From contig JBMLQL010000047.1 of assembly GCA_049241565.1 (NCBI GenBank), forward strand, positions 62,001 through 126,000: 64,000 bases of DNA, in the 5' to 3' direction. Source of the stretch: DZBG01 sp049241565 (GTDB taxonomy: Bacteria > Bdellovibrionota > Bacteriovoracia > Bacteriovoracales > Bacteriovoracaceae). The translations under genes and the position numbers were made by a program. Position 1 is the stretch's first letter. The number at the start of each line of letters is the position of its first letter. The notes under the pieces were generated by a model. The model saw only the letters and a program-made list of their open reading frames with translations. It made no database searches and had not been told where the DNA came from. Of the stretch, positions 46,996 to 55,955 are shown one piece after another.

Positions 46996-47080
46996 AATTT
47001 GGCCCTAGGCTTTTTATTTCCTTCATTTTAAGCTTAATTTTCACTGACCTCAACCTCTTTCCCAATCAGGAGTCTCTATT

Positions 47081-47701
47081 GTGGGGATATTAATTTCTAA
47101 GCAAGCTAAAACTTTATTTGAGTCTCCCAAATATGTCCTGAAGGAACCCTCAGATTGGACTTATTGGAAGGCCGAGGGCCTTGGGGCAGGACTTCATCTG
47201 CGCTTTAAAGGAGAGAATCTCGACTGGAAAATCGTTCTCTCAGAGGCCATGGCCAGACTTTGTGAAGGAAAAGAGATGGATCGATTGGAGCAATTGGACT
47301 TCAGAGAAATCGATGCTTTTATTCGTGATAGAAACTCTGAGCCAGGATGGGAGCTTTCTCTGGCCGAACAAAAAGAGGCCCATATCTATATCCAAAATAT
47401 TAAGGTTGGAGTGACCCTCTCCTATACTGAAGTGACTCTTCCGAGCTCGTGGACCCCAGGACAATTTAAAAAATTATCCCTTCCGGAGAAGATAAAAACA
47501 TTAAAATCGATGTTCTCGAACCCTTTTGTTCAAAATCTTTACCGTGGGTTAGGGCCAATTAACCTCTTAGATGTCGAAGAACTGACGGTTTATTTACAGC
47601 TGCCCTATGAGACAGATGATCAACGTGCAAGACTGGATGATCTCCATTCTTGGCTCTCTTTCACTCTTAAGGAACCCGATCTCAATTTGATCCCAGAGTA
47701 A
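47081..47701 (+). CDS. Conserved-looking cytoplasmic protein of unknown function
   Basis: A 206-residue protein with a GTG start 8 bases after AGGAG. It has no signal or membrane helix. A central section (KIVLSEAMARLCEGKEMDRLEQLDFREIDAFIRDR, which I name in parts) is strongly amphipathic and looks structured. The CEGKEMD and REIDAFIRDRN elements vaguely recall C-terminal regions of IscU-like proteins, but the rest does not match, so I make no functional claim. It is divergent from the TPK-like operon. Confidence 0.68.
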   Translation: MGILISKQAKTLFESPKYVLKEPSDWTYWKAEGLGAGLHLRFKGENLDWKIVLSEAMARLCEGKEMDRLEQLDFREIDAFIRDRNSEPGWELSLAEQKEAHIYIQNIKVGVTLSYTEVTLPSSWTPGQFKKLSLPEKIKTLKSMFSNPFVQNLYRGLGPINLLDVEELTVYLQLPYETDDQRARLDDLHSWLSFTLKEPDLNLIPE

Positions 47702-47739
47702 AAAAATGGCTTTTTAAGAGATAGGCCTAAAAAATGTGA

Positions 47740-47769
47740 TTGCGTTAATGAAATTATTATCTATACAAT
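47740..47769 (+). promoter_or_regulatory. Possible promoter of the acetyltransferase gene
   Basis: TTGCGT at 47740-47745 and TACAAT at 47764-47769, separated by 18 bases (or TATACA with 16), lie about 40 bp before the 47808 start. Match to consensus is moderate. Confidence 0.4.
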
Positions 47770-47807
47770 AGTTCATAAGTAAGGTTTTAGAAGGAATACA
47801 GAGAGAC

Positions 47808-48257
47808 ATGGAAGAATCAGAGCTTCAGTTTACAGAAATTAAAAAAGAAGGCGATATTGAAACTCTCGCCAATTTTGATATGCAGGTATTTATCGAGTCT
47901 CAGGATTTTAGCTGGGATGTTGATAATGTTAAAAGAGAACTAAAGACTGGCTGGAAACTATTTTCGGTTAAATTTGGCAAAGAAACAGTAGCTGCTTTAC
48001 TTCTCAAGAATGATAAGGATACGCTTCTAACTAAGAATACTCCTATAAAGATGGCCTTCCAGGGGAACGGCTTTTCTCATCAGATTAAAGATTTCTATGA
48101 GAAAGAAGCGGAGAGATTGAAGCTTAGAAATGTTGTGAACTATTGTCCTGTAGATAATTTTCGTATGATTGCTCTTAATGAGAGTCATGGTTATAAAAGA
48201 ACTGGGAATTGCTATGGACCACATAAAAATATCATCGAATGGGTAAAACCGTTATAA
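47808..48257 (+). CDS. GNAT-like N-acetyltransferase
   Basis: A 149-residue protein. It has a GNAT-like layout with a strand-helix core and the C-terminal MIALNESHGYKRTG motif typical of the family's last helix and strand. The acetyl-CoA loop is not canonical (PIKMAFQGNGFSHQIK), so activity is uncertain. It has its own plausible promoter and no operon partners. Confidence 0.72.
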   Translation: MEESELQFTEIKKEGDIETLANFDMQVFIESQDFSWDVDNVKRELKTGWKLFSVKFGKETVAALLLKNDKDTLLTKNTPIKMAFQGNGFSHQIKDFYEKEAERLKLRNVVNYCPVDNFRMIALNESHGYKRTGNCYGPHKNIIEWVKPL

Positions 48258-48313
48258 GTTGCCAATACTAACCAATGGGACGTTAAGTCCTAATTAAGCC
48301 GGAGGAATGAATT

Positions 48314-48899
48314 ATGGCAAAGAAAACAACAAAGAAAGCTGCTCCTAAAAAAGCAACTGCAAAGAAAGCTACAGCTAAAAAAGCTGCTGCTCCAAAGAAA
48401 GCTACAGCTAAAAAAGCTGCTGCTCCAAAGAAAGCTACAGCTAAAAAAGCTGCTGCTCCAAAGAAAGCTACAGCTAAAAANNNNNNNNNNNNNNNNNNNN
48501 NNNNNNNNNNNNNNNNNNNNNNNNNNNNNNNNNNNNNNNNNNNNNNNNNNNNNNNNNNNNNNNNNNNNNNNNNNNNNNNNTAAAAAAGCTGCTGCTCCAA
48601 AGAAAGCTACAGCTAAAAAAGCTGCTGCTCCAAAGAAAAAATCTGCTCGTAAGCCAAATCCAGCTTTCATGAAGCCGCTTATGCCTTCTAAAGAGCTTGC
48701 TGAAATCGTAGGAGCTGCTGCTCTTCCACGTACAGAAGTTATGAAGAAAGTTTGGGGATACATCAAGAAGCATGATCTTCAAGACGCAAAAAACCGTCGT
48801 AACATCAATGCTGATGACAAGCTTAAAGCAGTATTCGGTGGGAAAAAATCAGTATCTATGTTCGAAATGACGAAACTAGTTTCTGGTCACCTTAAGTAA
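48314..48899 (+). CDS. Histone H1-like lysine/alanine-rich protein with C-terminal SWIB domain (assembly gap inside)
   Basis: The N-terminal part is a tandem A-T-A-K-K-A-A-A-P-K-K repeat like histone H1 tails. The C-terminal SWIB/MDM2 domain (from about 48660, MKPLMPSKELAEIVGAAALPRTEVMKKVWGYI) ends at the TAA at 48897-48899. The two parts are in different frames only because 100 N stand in for a missing stretch (48481-48580). The protein is probably a DNA-binding, chromatin-like factor. A good GGAGGA ribosome site precedes ATG 48314. SWIB-H1 proteins are known in chlamydiae and related lineages. Confidence 0.85.
48368..48638 (+). repeat. 33-bp in-frame tandem repeat
   Basis: Exact 33-bp units begin at 48368, 48401 and 48434, with a 14-base partial unit at 48467. 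After the gap, a partial unit and one complete unit (48606-48638) resume. Each unit encodes ATAKKAAAPKK. The repeat is interrupted by 100 N. Confidence 0.95.
48481..48580. other. Assembly gap of 100 N
   Basis: All bases are N. The gap falls within the 33-bp tandem repeat, which suggests short-read collapse. Matching the repeat phase on both sides, the true missing length should be 27 + 33n bases, not 100. Confidence 0.97.
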
Positions 48900-48932
48900 T
48901 CTGTTAGCTCAATTGAGTTAAAAAGATAAGTC

Positions 48933-48954
48933 AGGCCACTCGCAAGAGTGGCCT
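48933..48954 (+). terminator. Rho-independent terminator after the SWIB gene
   Basis: A 9-bp stem AGGCCACTC with a GCAA loop, followed by TTCTATTTT. It lies 33 bp after the SWIB gene stop codon and just before a convergent gene's end. Confidence 0.8.
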
Positions 48955-48987
48955 TTCTATTTTCTGGGTCTCAAAAAAATAAAAAAT

Positions 48988-50142
48988 CTAAAATTTAAAA
49001 TTAGTTTTAATTTGCTCAGTGAGGTCTGACCCGAAAAGCTCAGGGCCTAAATCTGATTGAATGATCTGTTTGCAATAGAGTGTAGGGTTGCCTTGCTCAA
49101 ACTTCTTTATTCCGGTGATATAGCTTAAACAAGAGTGTCCATAATGCTGAAGAAGCTCAGGAAATTGTTTTCTTATCTCTCTTAAGACTACCTTCCGTTT
49201 ACTTTCATCTAAGGTGTTCATAGTTTCGTCTGGGAGAGTTTTAAAAGACTTAATCTTCTCCATGATTTTCTCTCGAAGCTCAATAGATTTACCAAGGGAT
49301 TGAAGGCCACTCCAAGCGTAGTTGAACGTCTCGCCTTGTGAGGGATTATCCATAAGATAGTAGACATAAAAAAGCTTTGTCTGAAGGGGAGTGAGCTTGT
49401 TTTCTTCTTTTAAAATAGCAAAGGCCTGCTCTCTATCCAGGGCCGGGTAGTCAGGGCCGAGTTTTTTAAAGGCATACTGAGAAAGGCCATCCATACAATC
49501 AGGATGCACCATGGCCTTAAGTTTTTTGGCAAAAGAGCCCTCTTTATTAACTTTAATCCATTCGATACGGATTTTTTCCCACAAAAGATCATTGATCTGA
49601 TCACGTTTGCAGTAAAACTCACTAAGAGGAGAGTTAAGGGCCACACTTAACCATGGCCAGTAATCGAATTGAGTCTCTTTGGGATGAAATTTTTCGATCA
49701 GCTCAACAGTTTTAATGGCCGTATCCGGATCTCTTGGGTCTGCTTCCCAGAAGTCCTTGAGTAGAGGCCAGCATGTCTCCCAGGGAGAAGCTCTGAAGCA
49801 ATCTTGGAGATAAGTTAGACCAAACCTAAACCGTAGAGGCCTGAAGAATTCATTATTTTTAAGAACCGGCCAGGAAAAAAGGGTTTCCACCATTTTATAG
49901 TCTTCAATAGTCGGCCCGGATTTTTGATTGATTCCTTTGGCCCAGTTTTCGGCCATTGAAAGGGTCATCTCTTTCCAGCGTTCATTTCTCTCTGAGGGAC
50001 GAATGTCGAGGGCATGAGCAAAATACTCTAAATAACCCTTTTCCTGGGCCAGGATTTCAAGATCGGCCATGGAATACTTCTCCTGGGCAAAGAGCTTGAA
50101 ATGGAAGCTAGACAGAATAAGAAGGCAGTAGAGAATCCTCAT
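48988..50142 (-). CDS. Secreted protein of unknown function
   Basis: A 384-residue protein with a signal peptide (about 1-19, ending KLFAQ). The mature region is helical and tryptophan-rich, with paired cysteines (QDCFRASPWETCW and HSCLSY) that could form disulfides. The helix-turn-helix spacing is loosely TPR-like, but no repeat is clear. It is divergent from putA and convergent with the SWIB gene. Confidence 0.68.
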   Translation of the reverse strand: MRILYCLLILSSFHFKLFAQEKYSMADLEILAQEKGYLEYFAHALDIRPSERNERWKEMTLSMAENWAKGINQKSGPTIEDYKMVETLFSWPVLKNNEFFRPLRFRFGLTYLQDCFRASPWETCWPLLKDFWEADPRDPDTAIKTVELIEKFHPKETQFDYWPWLSVALNSPLSEFYCKRDQINDLLWEKIRIEWIKVNKEGSFAKKLKAMVHPDCMDGLSQYAFKKLGPDYPALDREQAFAILKEENKLTPLQTKLFYVYYLMDNPSQGETFNYAWSGLQSLGKSIELREKIMEKIKSFKTLPDETMNTLDESKRKVVLREIRKQFPELLQHYGHSCLSYITGIKKFEQGNPTLYCKQIIQSDLGPELFGSDLTEQIKTNFKF

Positions 50143-50257
50143 TGTTTAAGTGTAATTTTTCTAGGTCCATCTCGTCAAATTTTCCTTCACTTTCTTCATT
50201 CCCGAACACTCTTAAAATAGGATAAAACTGTTGGGTTCATCTATGAGGAGGATCCCC

Positions 50258-53200
50258 TTGAAAACGTCGCTCGCTGAGCTAGGTGCTGTTGCTATTCCAG
50301 ATGTTGTTCGTAAAGAGTGGAGTGAAGGCCAGATAGCTTGGTCTATTCATTATTATCAAGAGTTTTCATCTCAGATTTTTCCTGAAGGAAATCTGCACTC
50401 CAAGATTGCGAGTCTAGTGAGTTTTGTGATGAAAAAGAATTGGGGACATGGACTTCGCCGCGAAGTCGTTATCGACCTCTTTCCTTTCTTGTGTGCCATC
50501 AGGCCTGAAGAAAGGGCCGTCTATATCGGGACAAGACGTTTAAGCCGTGAGTTGACTCTTTTAAAACTGACTGAAAAACACTCTTTAGTTATTAATTCTC
50601 AATATGAAAAAAAGATGGACCATCTTAAAGAGCATATTGAGAAGATGAGCACTCTTAATGTGGATCTTTTTCCTACCGATATTGAGTTTCTAACGACTCA
50701 AAATAATTTACCAAACTTTCTCGATCAAGCCGCGTGGAACGAAGTTGATAAACTAGCTGCCCAAAAATATAAAACTCTCTCAAATTATGTTTCATCTTAT
50801 AAATCTACTCCATTTGAAAAATTCTCTGATTGGGGATTAAGCCTCACGGCCCAGTACTCACTTATTAGGATTCACCTCCTGAAATTCTTGGCCCTTCTTC
50901 CTTCTCTTGATCATGATAAGGGTGAAGAAGTAAAAAGATGTCTTCTGGAAAGTTTAAGGCGTCTTTTTGTTGATCATGAAGAACTAAAGCGTAAAACTAA
51001 AACTATTGCTGATAGACCTCTTCCAAATTACCTCTGGTGGAGTCTAAAGCTTGGTAATAAAATAGCAACTTTTATTCCTTCGCACCTGCTGGCAAGTATT
51101 GTGAGATCACTGGTTAAAAAAATGGCCAAGAGATTTATTGCTGGCGAGAGCATTATGACCTCTCATGAAACCCTGGCCTCATTAAGTCGAACTAAGCGTG
51201 AAGCCACTCTGGATCAGCTTGGAGAGCTCGTCGTGAGTGCCAAAGAAGCCGATGAATATTTTGAAAAAGTATTGCAGCTTATTCATGGGATGAAACATCA
51301 TTACGCTCGTGGAGAGAAAAACGGGGCAGGGATTTTAAAGGCCCATGTTTCAATTAAGGTGTCGGCCCTCTCTCATGATTTTAAACCTCAGGCCTTTGAG
51401 TCGACTTATCAAAAAGTTTCAACAAGATTACGACGTATTCTTGTTGAGGCCCAGCGTGAGCAAGTTTTTGTTAATATCGATGCTGAACACTACCACTACC
51501 GAGATCTAGTTTTTGAAATTTACCAAAAAGTTCTTCTAGAGACTCCCGAGCTTTATGATTATGCTCAGACAGGAATTGTGGTTCAGGCCTATTTGCGCGA
51601 TGGGGCCCGCCACCTCAAAGATGTAGTGAATCTGGCCCGCAGACGTGGGCACCGTATGGCCATTCGCCTTGTGAAAGGAGCTTACTGGGACGCAGAGACC
51701 ATTGAGGCCACGGCCCATCAATTTGAGTCACCTCAATTTCTTAATAAAGAAGAATCTGATATTCACTTTAGACAACTGGCCGCACTTGTTCTTGAAAACG
51801 GAGAATTTCTCCAGCTAGCGATGGGGTCTCATAATCTGGCCGATCATTGTTTTATTGAGTCTCTTCGTGAAACTCATTATAAAGATGCTCCTGTGATTGA
51901 GCATCAGTGTCTTCATATGACCTATGAGGCCCTCTCTCATGGTCTGGCCAAAATGAATTGGCCAACTCGAAACTATATGCCGATTGGGAATCTCCTTGTG
52001 GGAATGGCCTATTTGGTTCGACGAATTATGGAGAATTCATCACAAGTGGGGATTCTTTCTCAGATGAGATCTCACAAGAATAAAGCTGACTTCAAAACTC
52101 CTGTCCAGATTCATGTGGCGAAAAAAACTCAAGGGAAAATTGATCGAGAAAATTACCTGGTCAAGATGAGCTCAGAGTTCGCACCAGCTAGGCCCCTGCG
52201 CTTTTTTATTCAAGAAGAGAAAGCCTCGTTTATGTGGGCCTTAAACCAGTTTAAAAAAAATCTCGATAATAACCAAGATTCGCTAAAGGCCCTTGAGGGT
52301 GAGAAGATTATCTCTTCTTCTGATCCTGATATTGTCGTGGGTGTGATTCAAGAAACATCAGCTGAAGCCGTCGCTCCTATGATTGAAATGATGGAAGCCG
52401 AGCTTAAGGATTCTTTTTGGTCTAAGAGTGGACTCATCCTCTACCGTGTAGCGGTGATGCTGAAAGCGGCTGATTTGATGCTTCTTAAAAGAAATAAGCT
52501 GTGTGCACTTATCGTTTATGAAGCAGGTAAAACATGGACTGAGGCCCTCGGTGATGTGGATGAGGCCATCGATTTTATCAATTTCTATGCTCGCGAAGAG
52601 GTAAGGCTTTGCGAAAAAAATACAAACCTTGAGGCCCGCGGTTTAGTAAGTGTTATTGCTCCATGGAATTTCCCTCTGGCCATCCCTTGTGGAATGGCAG
52701 TGGCGCCCTTGGTGGCCGGAAATGGAGTCCTTTTAAAACCTGCTGAGCAAACTCCTTTGATTGCCAAAGCTCTCGTCGATATTCTTTATAGTGCAGGTGT
52801 ACCGACAGAAGTTTTAAAACTTGTGTTAGGTGACGGTGAGAAGGTGGGGGCCCCGCTGGTGAAGCATGATAAGATTGCAGGCATTGTCTTTACGGGTTCG
52901 AAAAAAGTGGGTCAGTGGATTTATTCTGAGGCAGCCGGAAAAATTAATCATCACTTCAAATCACAACTTCCAGTTTCAAAGAAAGTGATCACTGAGATGG
53001 GTGGGAAAAATGCCATTATTGTGACTCAAAACTGTGAGATGGATGAAACAGTGAGTGGTGTGATTGCTTCTGCCTTTGGGCATGCAGGACAAAAATGTTC
53101 AGCCGCTTCTCGCGTTCTGGTCCATAAAAATGTCAAAGATGCTTTCATTAGTCGTCTTGTTTCTGCAGTCAAAGATCTTCAGGTGGGACGGGCCGACGAG

Positions 53201-54442
53201 GCCAGTACTTTTGTGAATCCTCTTATCAGTGCTCATGATCAGGCCAGAGTTCGAGAGATTGTCAAAGCGGCAGCGGATGAGGCCATCCGTTTCGGTGGAA
53301 GAATTTTAGTGGATCGCTCTTTTGAAAAACTTCCTGGTTTTTGTGTTGGCCCCGCAGTGGTGGAGATTCCTCTGGCCCGAGCGAAAAATCCTGAATCATG
53401 GTCACAAAGAGAAATTTTTGGGCCGGTTCTTCATGTGATTGCTTATGATCATTTAATGGAGGCCATCGAGATCTTTAACTCTACTGAGTATGCCCTGACG
53501 GGAGGAATTTTTTCTCAATCGCAAGATGATATCGATTTTACGTTGAAGTTTATTAAGTCAGGAAATATCTACGTGAACCGTGGGATTACTGGTGCTCGAG
53601 TGGCCATTGAGCCTTTCGGTGGCTTCAAAATGTCAGGAACAGGACCCAAGGCAGGCTCTGCTGATTATCTCCGCTCATTTCATTATTTTCCCATCGAGGA
53701 AACAAAAGAGCTTAGTTTCGAATGGGCCCAGGGAAGTGGATTTAAAGTCTTCACTCCGAGACCATCACTTATCTCAGGTCCTGGACGTCTCAAAAGATTT
53801 GGACAGTTTATTCAGCCACTCATGAATCAATTTGAGATGATTACTGGCACAGTAAGTGAGACAGATAAAAATAAACTTAAAACTCTGGCCGATTGGATCG
53901 ATCAGCATCTGCTTAATTATCTCAATGGGAATCATTCTAATTTTAAGATTCCTGGTCAGCTTAGCTATAACGATAAATCGATGGTGAAAGACTCTGGGCT
54001 ATTCATTGTAAAAGATGAAAAACCTTCGATTCAGACCATGATTAATTTTGTCACCTGTATTGCCACTGGCCCTGGTGTGGCGGTGGCCTGTGTGACAGAG
54101 AAGGCCTATAAAACATGGAAGCCAATTCTTGAGCTTGTCTGGAAGGCAGGGTTCTCAAAAATTAATGCTGATGTTTACCTGATGGGCAAACATGAATTAA
54201 AAACACTTCTTTATGAATCTCATTTTGATTTTGTTTACTTCGGTGGCTATAGCGATGAGTACAAAGAAATTATGAATAATTCAGTGGAAGAAGAAACCTT
54301 TAAGAAAAGCATGAGGCATATTTATAGCGATCTTGAAGGCATTGACTTAAGTTCTCCTGAACTGATTGTGGATCAATATATTTGGGTCCGTTCTCTGGCC
54401 ATCAATACCATGAGACATGGCGCCCCTTTGGAGCTTCATTAA
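50258..54442 (+). CDS. putA: Bifunctional proline dehydrogenase / L-glutamate gamma-semialdehyde dehydrogenase PutA
   Basis: About 1,394 residues. An N-terminal helical arm (to about 240) leads to a proline dehydrogenase barrel (about 270-610, with GHRMAIRLVKGAYWD near 460). An aldehyde dehydrogenase domain follows (about 690-1150, TEMGGKNA near 914 and catalytic Cys in AGQKCSAASR near 947). An extra C-terminal domain of about 200 residues resembles the type B PutA extension. It oxidises proline to glutamate with channelled intermediates. There is no N-terminal ribbon-helix-helix repressor domain. The TTG start at 50258 is chosen because AGGAGG lies 6 bases upstream. Confidence 0.93.
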   Translation: MKTSLAELGAVAIPDVVRKEWSEGQIAWSIHYYQEFSSQIFPEGNLHSKIASLVSFVMKKNWGHGLRREVVIDLFPFLCAIRPEERAVYIGTRRLSRELTLLKLTEKHSLVINSQYEKKMDHLKEHIEKMSTLNVDLFPTDIEFLTTQNNLPNFLDQAAWNEVDKLAAQKYKTLSNYVSSYKSTPFEKFSDWGLSLTAQYSLIRIHLLKFLALLPSLDHDKGEEVKRCLLESLRRLFVDHEELKRKTKTIADRPLPNYLWWSLKLGNKIATFIPSHLLASIVRSLVKKMAKRFIAGESIMTSHETLASLSRTKREATLDQLGELVVSAKEADEYFEKVLQLIHGMKHHYARGEKNGAGILKAHVSIKVSALSHDFKPQAFESTYQKVSTRLRRILVEAQREQVFVNIDAEHYHYRDLVFEIYQKVLLETPELYDYAQTGIVVQAYLRDGARHLKDVVNLARRRGHRMAIRLVKGAYWDAETIEATAHQFESPQFLNKEESDIHFRQLAALVLENGEFLQLAMGSHNLADHCFIESLRETHYKDAPVIEHQCLHMTYEALSHGLAKMNWPTRNYMPIGNLLVGMAYLVRRIMENSSQVGILSQMRSHKNKADFKTPVQIHVAKKTQGKIDRENYLVKMSSEFAPARPLRFFIQEEKASFMWALNQFKKNLDNNQDSLKALEGEKIISSSDPDIVVGVIQETSAEAVAPMIEMMEAELKDSFWSKSGLILYRVAVMLKAADLMLLKRNKLCALIVYEAGKTWTEALGDVDEAIDFINFYAREEVRLCEKNTNLEARGLVSVIAPWNFPLAIPCGMAVAPLVAGNGVLLKPAEQTPLIAKALVDILYSAGVPTEVLKLVLGDGEKVGAPLVKHDKIAGIVFTGSKKVGQWIYSEAAGKINHHFKSQLPVSKKVITEMGGKNAIIVTQNCEMDETVSGVIASAFGHAGQKCSAASRVLVHKNVKDAFISRLVSAVKDLQVGRADEASTFVNPLISAHDQARVREIVKAAADEAIRFGGRILVDRSFEKLPGFCVGPAVVEIPLARAKNPESWSQREIFGPVLHVIAYDHLMEAIEIFNSTEYALTGGIFSQSQDDIDFTLKFIKSGNIYVNRGITGARVAIEPFGGFKMSGTGPKAGSADYLRSFHYFPIEETKELSFEWAQGSGFKVFTPRPSLISGPGRLKRFGQFIQPLMNQFEMITGTVSETDKNKLKTLADWIDQHLLNYLNGNHSNFKIPGQLSYNDKSMVKDSGLFIVKDEKPSIQTMINFVTCIATGPGVAVACVTEKAYKTWKPILELVWKAGFSKINADVYLMGKHELKTLLYESHFDFVYFGGYSDEYKEIMNNSVEEETFKKSMRHIYSDLEGIDLSSPELIVDQYIWVRSLAINTMRHGAPLELH

Positions 54443-55251
54443 TGAAAGGCATTGTTTTAGGTTGCGGTAACATGAGTCAGGCAATGATTCAAGGGATGAA
54501 GGGAGTAGTTGATTTTAAACAAACCTTTTTTTATACACCTTCAAAAACTCGCGCCAAAAATCTTGCCCAAGAAGTGGGAGGTCTTTTTGCTCAAGAGTTA
54601 GATGATCTTCCTCGTGATCCGGATTTTGTCTTTATCAATTGCAAGCCTCAGCAGTTTAATCAATTGGCCCAGGACTTAAAGGGGAGATTTACTTCTAACC
54701 CACTCTTTATTTCAATCCTCGCGGCCACTCCAAGGTCTTTACATGAAACTCTCCTTGGTTCAGATCGTATTCTGCGAGTGATGCCTAATATGCCTGTTCG
54801 TTATCAGAAAGGCGTCTCTCTTCTGCTCTCAAGCAATGGTGTGAGCGACAGTGAGAAAAAAAAATGGACCGAGTACTTAGGAAGCTTAGGGATGATAAAA
54901 TGGACCCAAACAGAAGAGGAATTTAATCGTTTGATGCTTCTTTGTGGTTCTGGCCCGGCGTTTATGTATCAATGGCTAAGGTGGCTCTCTCAGATGAGTG
55001 ATGATCTTGATCTTGCTCAGCGAGAAGAGCTTAGTATTGCTGTGATGGAAGGGGCCCTCTTTGCTTTAAAATCTGCCCCTGAGAAAAATCTTGAAACTCT
55101 TATTGGTGAAGTGACTTCAAAAGGTGGCGTCACCGCTGCAGTCCTTGAGGGATGGAAAACAGCTGGAGTAGAGGAATCATTAAAGAAGGGATTTATTCAA
55201 GGGGAAAAACGAACAAATGAGATTCAGGATCTCATTATTAAGGGCCCATAA
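54442..55251 (+). CDS. proC: Pyrroline-5-carboxylate reductase ProC
   Basis: A 269-residue protein. The Rossmann loop GCGNMSQAM is at residues 6-14, RVMPNMP in the middle, and the C-terminal GSGPAFMY and TSKGGVTAA motifs follow. It reduces pyrroline-5-carboxylate to proline with NADPH, the reverse direction to PutA. The ATG at 54442 overlaps the putA stop codon (TAATG), which fixes the start. Encoding it with putA is unusual, since the pair could cycle proline. Confidence 0.94.
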   Translation: MKGIVLGCGNMSQAMIQGMKGVVDFKQTFFYTPSKTRAKNLAQEVGGLFAQELDDLPRDPDFVFINCKPQQFNQLAQDLKGRFTSNPLFISILAATPRSLHETLLGSDRILRVMPNMPVRYQKGVSLLLSSNGVSDSEKKKWTEYLGSLGMIKWTQTEEEFNRLMLLCGSGPAFMYQWLRWLSQMSDDLDLAQREELSIAVMEGALFALKSAPEKNLETLIGEVTSKGGVTAAVLEGWKTAGVEESLKKGFIQGEKRTNEIQDLIIKGP

Positions 55252-55462
55252 AATCTTGTTTTTCGTTTTCTGGTTCTTGAATCAGTGGGGTTTCACAAAA
55301 TCTTTGCTGAAAAAAGCACCTCACGCCCAGGGGCTGAATTTAGTTTTCTTAGAAGCTAAATACGTAAATGAACCTTACAGAAATGACTGACTATTTAGCT
55401 TTTACCAGAGGATCAAGTCTGAGCAAAATAAACCGGTAAGATCGGCCTCTCAATAAGGATTC

Positions 55463-55490
55463 TTGAATTTTCTCCCAACTAAGAGATAAT
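55463..55490 (+). promoter_or_regulatory. Possible promoter of the winged-helix/TrmK operon
   Basis: TTGAAT at 55463-55468 and GATAAT at 55485-55490, with 16-bp spacing, lie 30 bp before ATG 55520 and its GGAGG. The 268-bp region 55252-55519 shows no other gene, tRNA or clear terminator. Confidence 0.5.
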
Positions 55491-55519
55491 CAGTTTAGGT
55501 TTATCCTGGAGGTGATCCT

Positions 55520-55945
55520 ATGGACAATATCAGAGATATTCTTAATCAGTTTCACAGCAAAAAGCGCTCCTTGGGAGCTGCTGAAAAATCTGTCTCAGGC
55601 CCTGTTCTTAAGCCCACTTTTTCAGAAGTTCCGGACGTTTTTTTTGATGAGATTATAGGAAAATTTAAACTCAATCGCCAAGATATCGCCGTTCTCATGG
55701 CCTTGTACCGTCAGATCTGGTGCAAACCAAATCTCTATCGAAGTCACGGTATTGGTCCCTTAAATTCATACCAAGAGCTCGCCAGCAGTATTCAGCTGAC
55801 TCAAGAGGAAACACTTCAGGCCCTCAGGCATTTGGAGTCTTATAATCTTATTGAGACGATTCGGTCGGGACAATATTTTGTGAGAAAGTACTTCACGGAA
55901 GAAAATGATTTAAAGTATGGTCAAGACTACGATCATTTTTTCTAG
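55520..55945 (+). CDS. Winged-helix DNA-binding-like protein
   Basis: A 141-residue protein. After a polar N-terminal tail, residues 45-130 look like a winged helix (LNRQDIAVLMALYRQIW, YQELASSIQLTQEETLQALRHLESYNLI, then a wing ETIRSGQYFV). This resembles replication-initiator or plasmid-type winged helices, but no precise family is known to me. The gene is followed by a TrmK-like methyltransferase gene after 10 bp and has a strong GGAGGTGAT ribosome site. Confidence 0.7.
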   Translation: MDNIRDILNQFHSKKRSLGAAEKSVSGPVLKPTFSEVPDVFFDEIIGKFKLNRQDIAVLMALYRQIWCKPNLYRSHGIGPLNSYQELASSIQLTQEETLQALRHLESYNLIETIRSGQYFVRKYFTEENDLKYGQDYDHFF

Positions 55946-55955
55946 TGGGGGGAGT

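Noticed and set aside
48368..48638. Possible CRISPR array from regularly repeated 33-bp units
   Set aside because: The repeats are contiguous with no spacers and are in-frame codons of the H1-like tail; no cas genes are nearby.
48290..48766. Long minus-strand frames rich in Phe/Ala across the repeat
   Set aside because: They are the antisense reading of the lysine/alanine repeat and contain the N gap; no ribosome site or codon signal.
48314..48899. A frameshift that would split the SWIB gene into two
   Set aside because: The apparent shift comes from the 100-N placeholder; repeat phase on both sides restores one frame.
55252..55519. Possible tRNA or small RNA in the 268-bp gap
   Set aside because: No cloverleaf, no clear terminator and no small ORF with a ribosome site were seen, only a promoter-like element.
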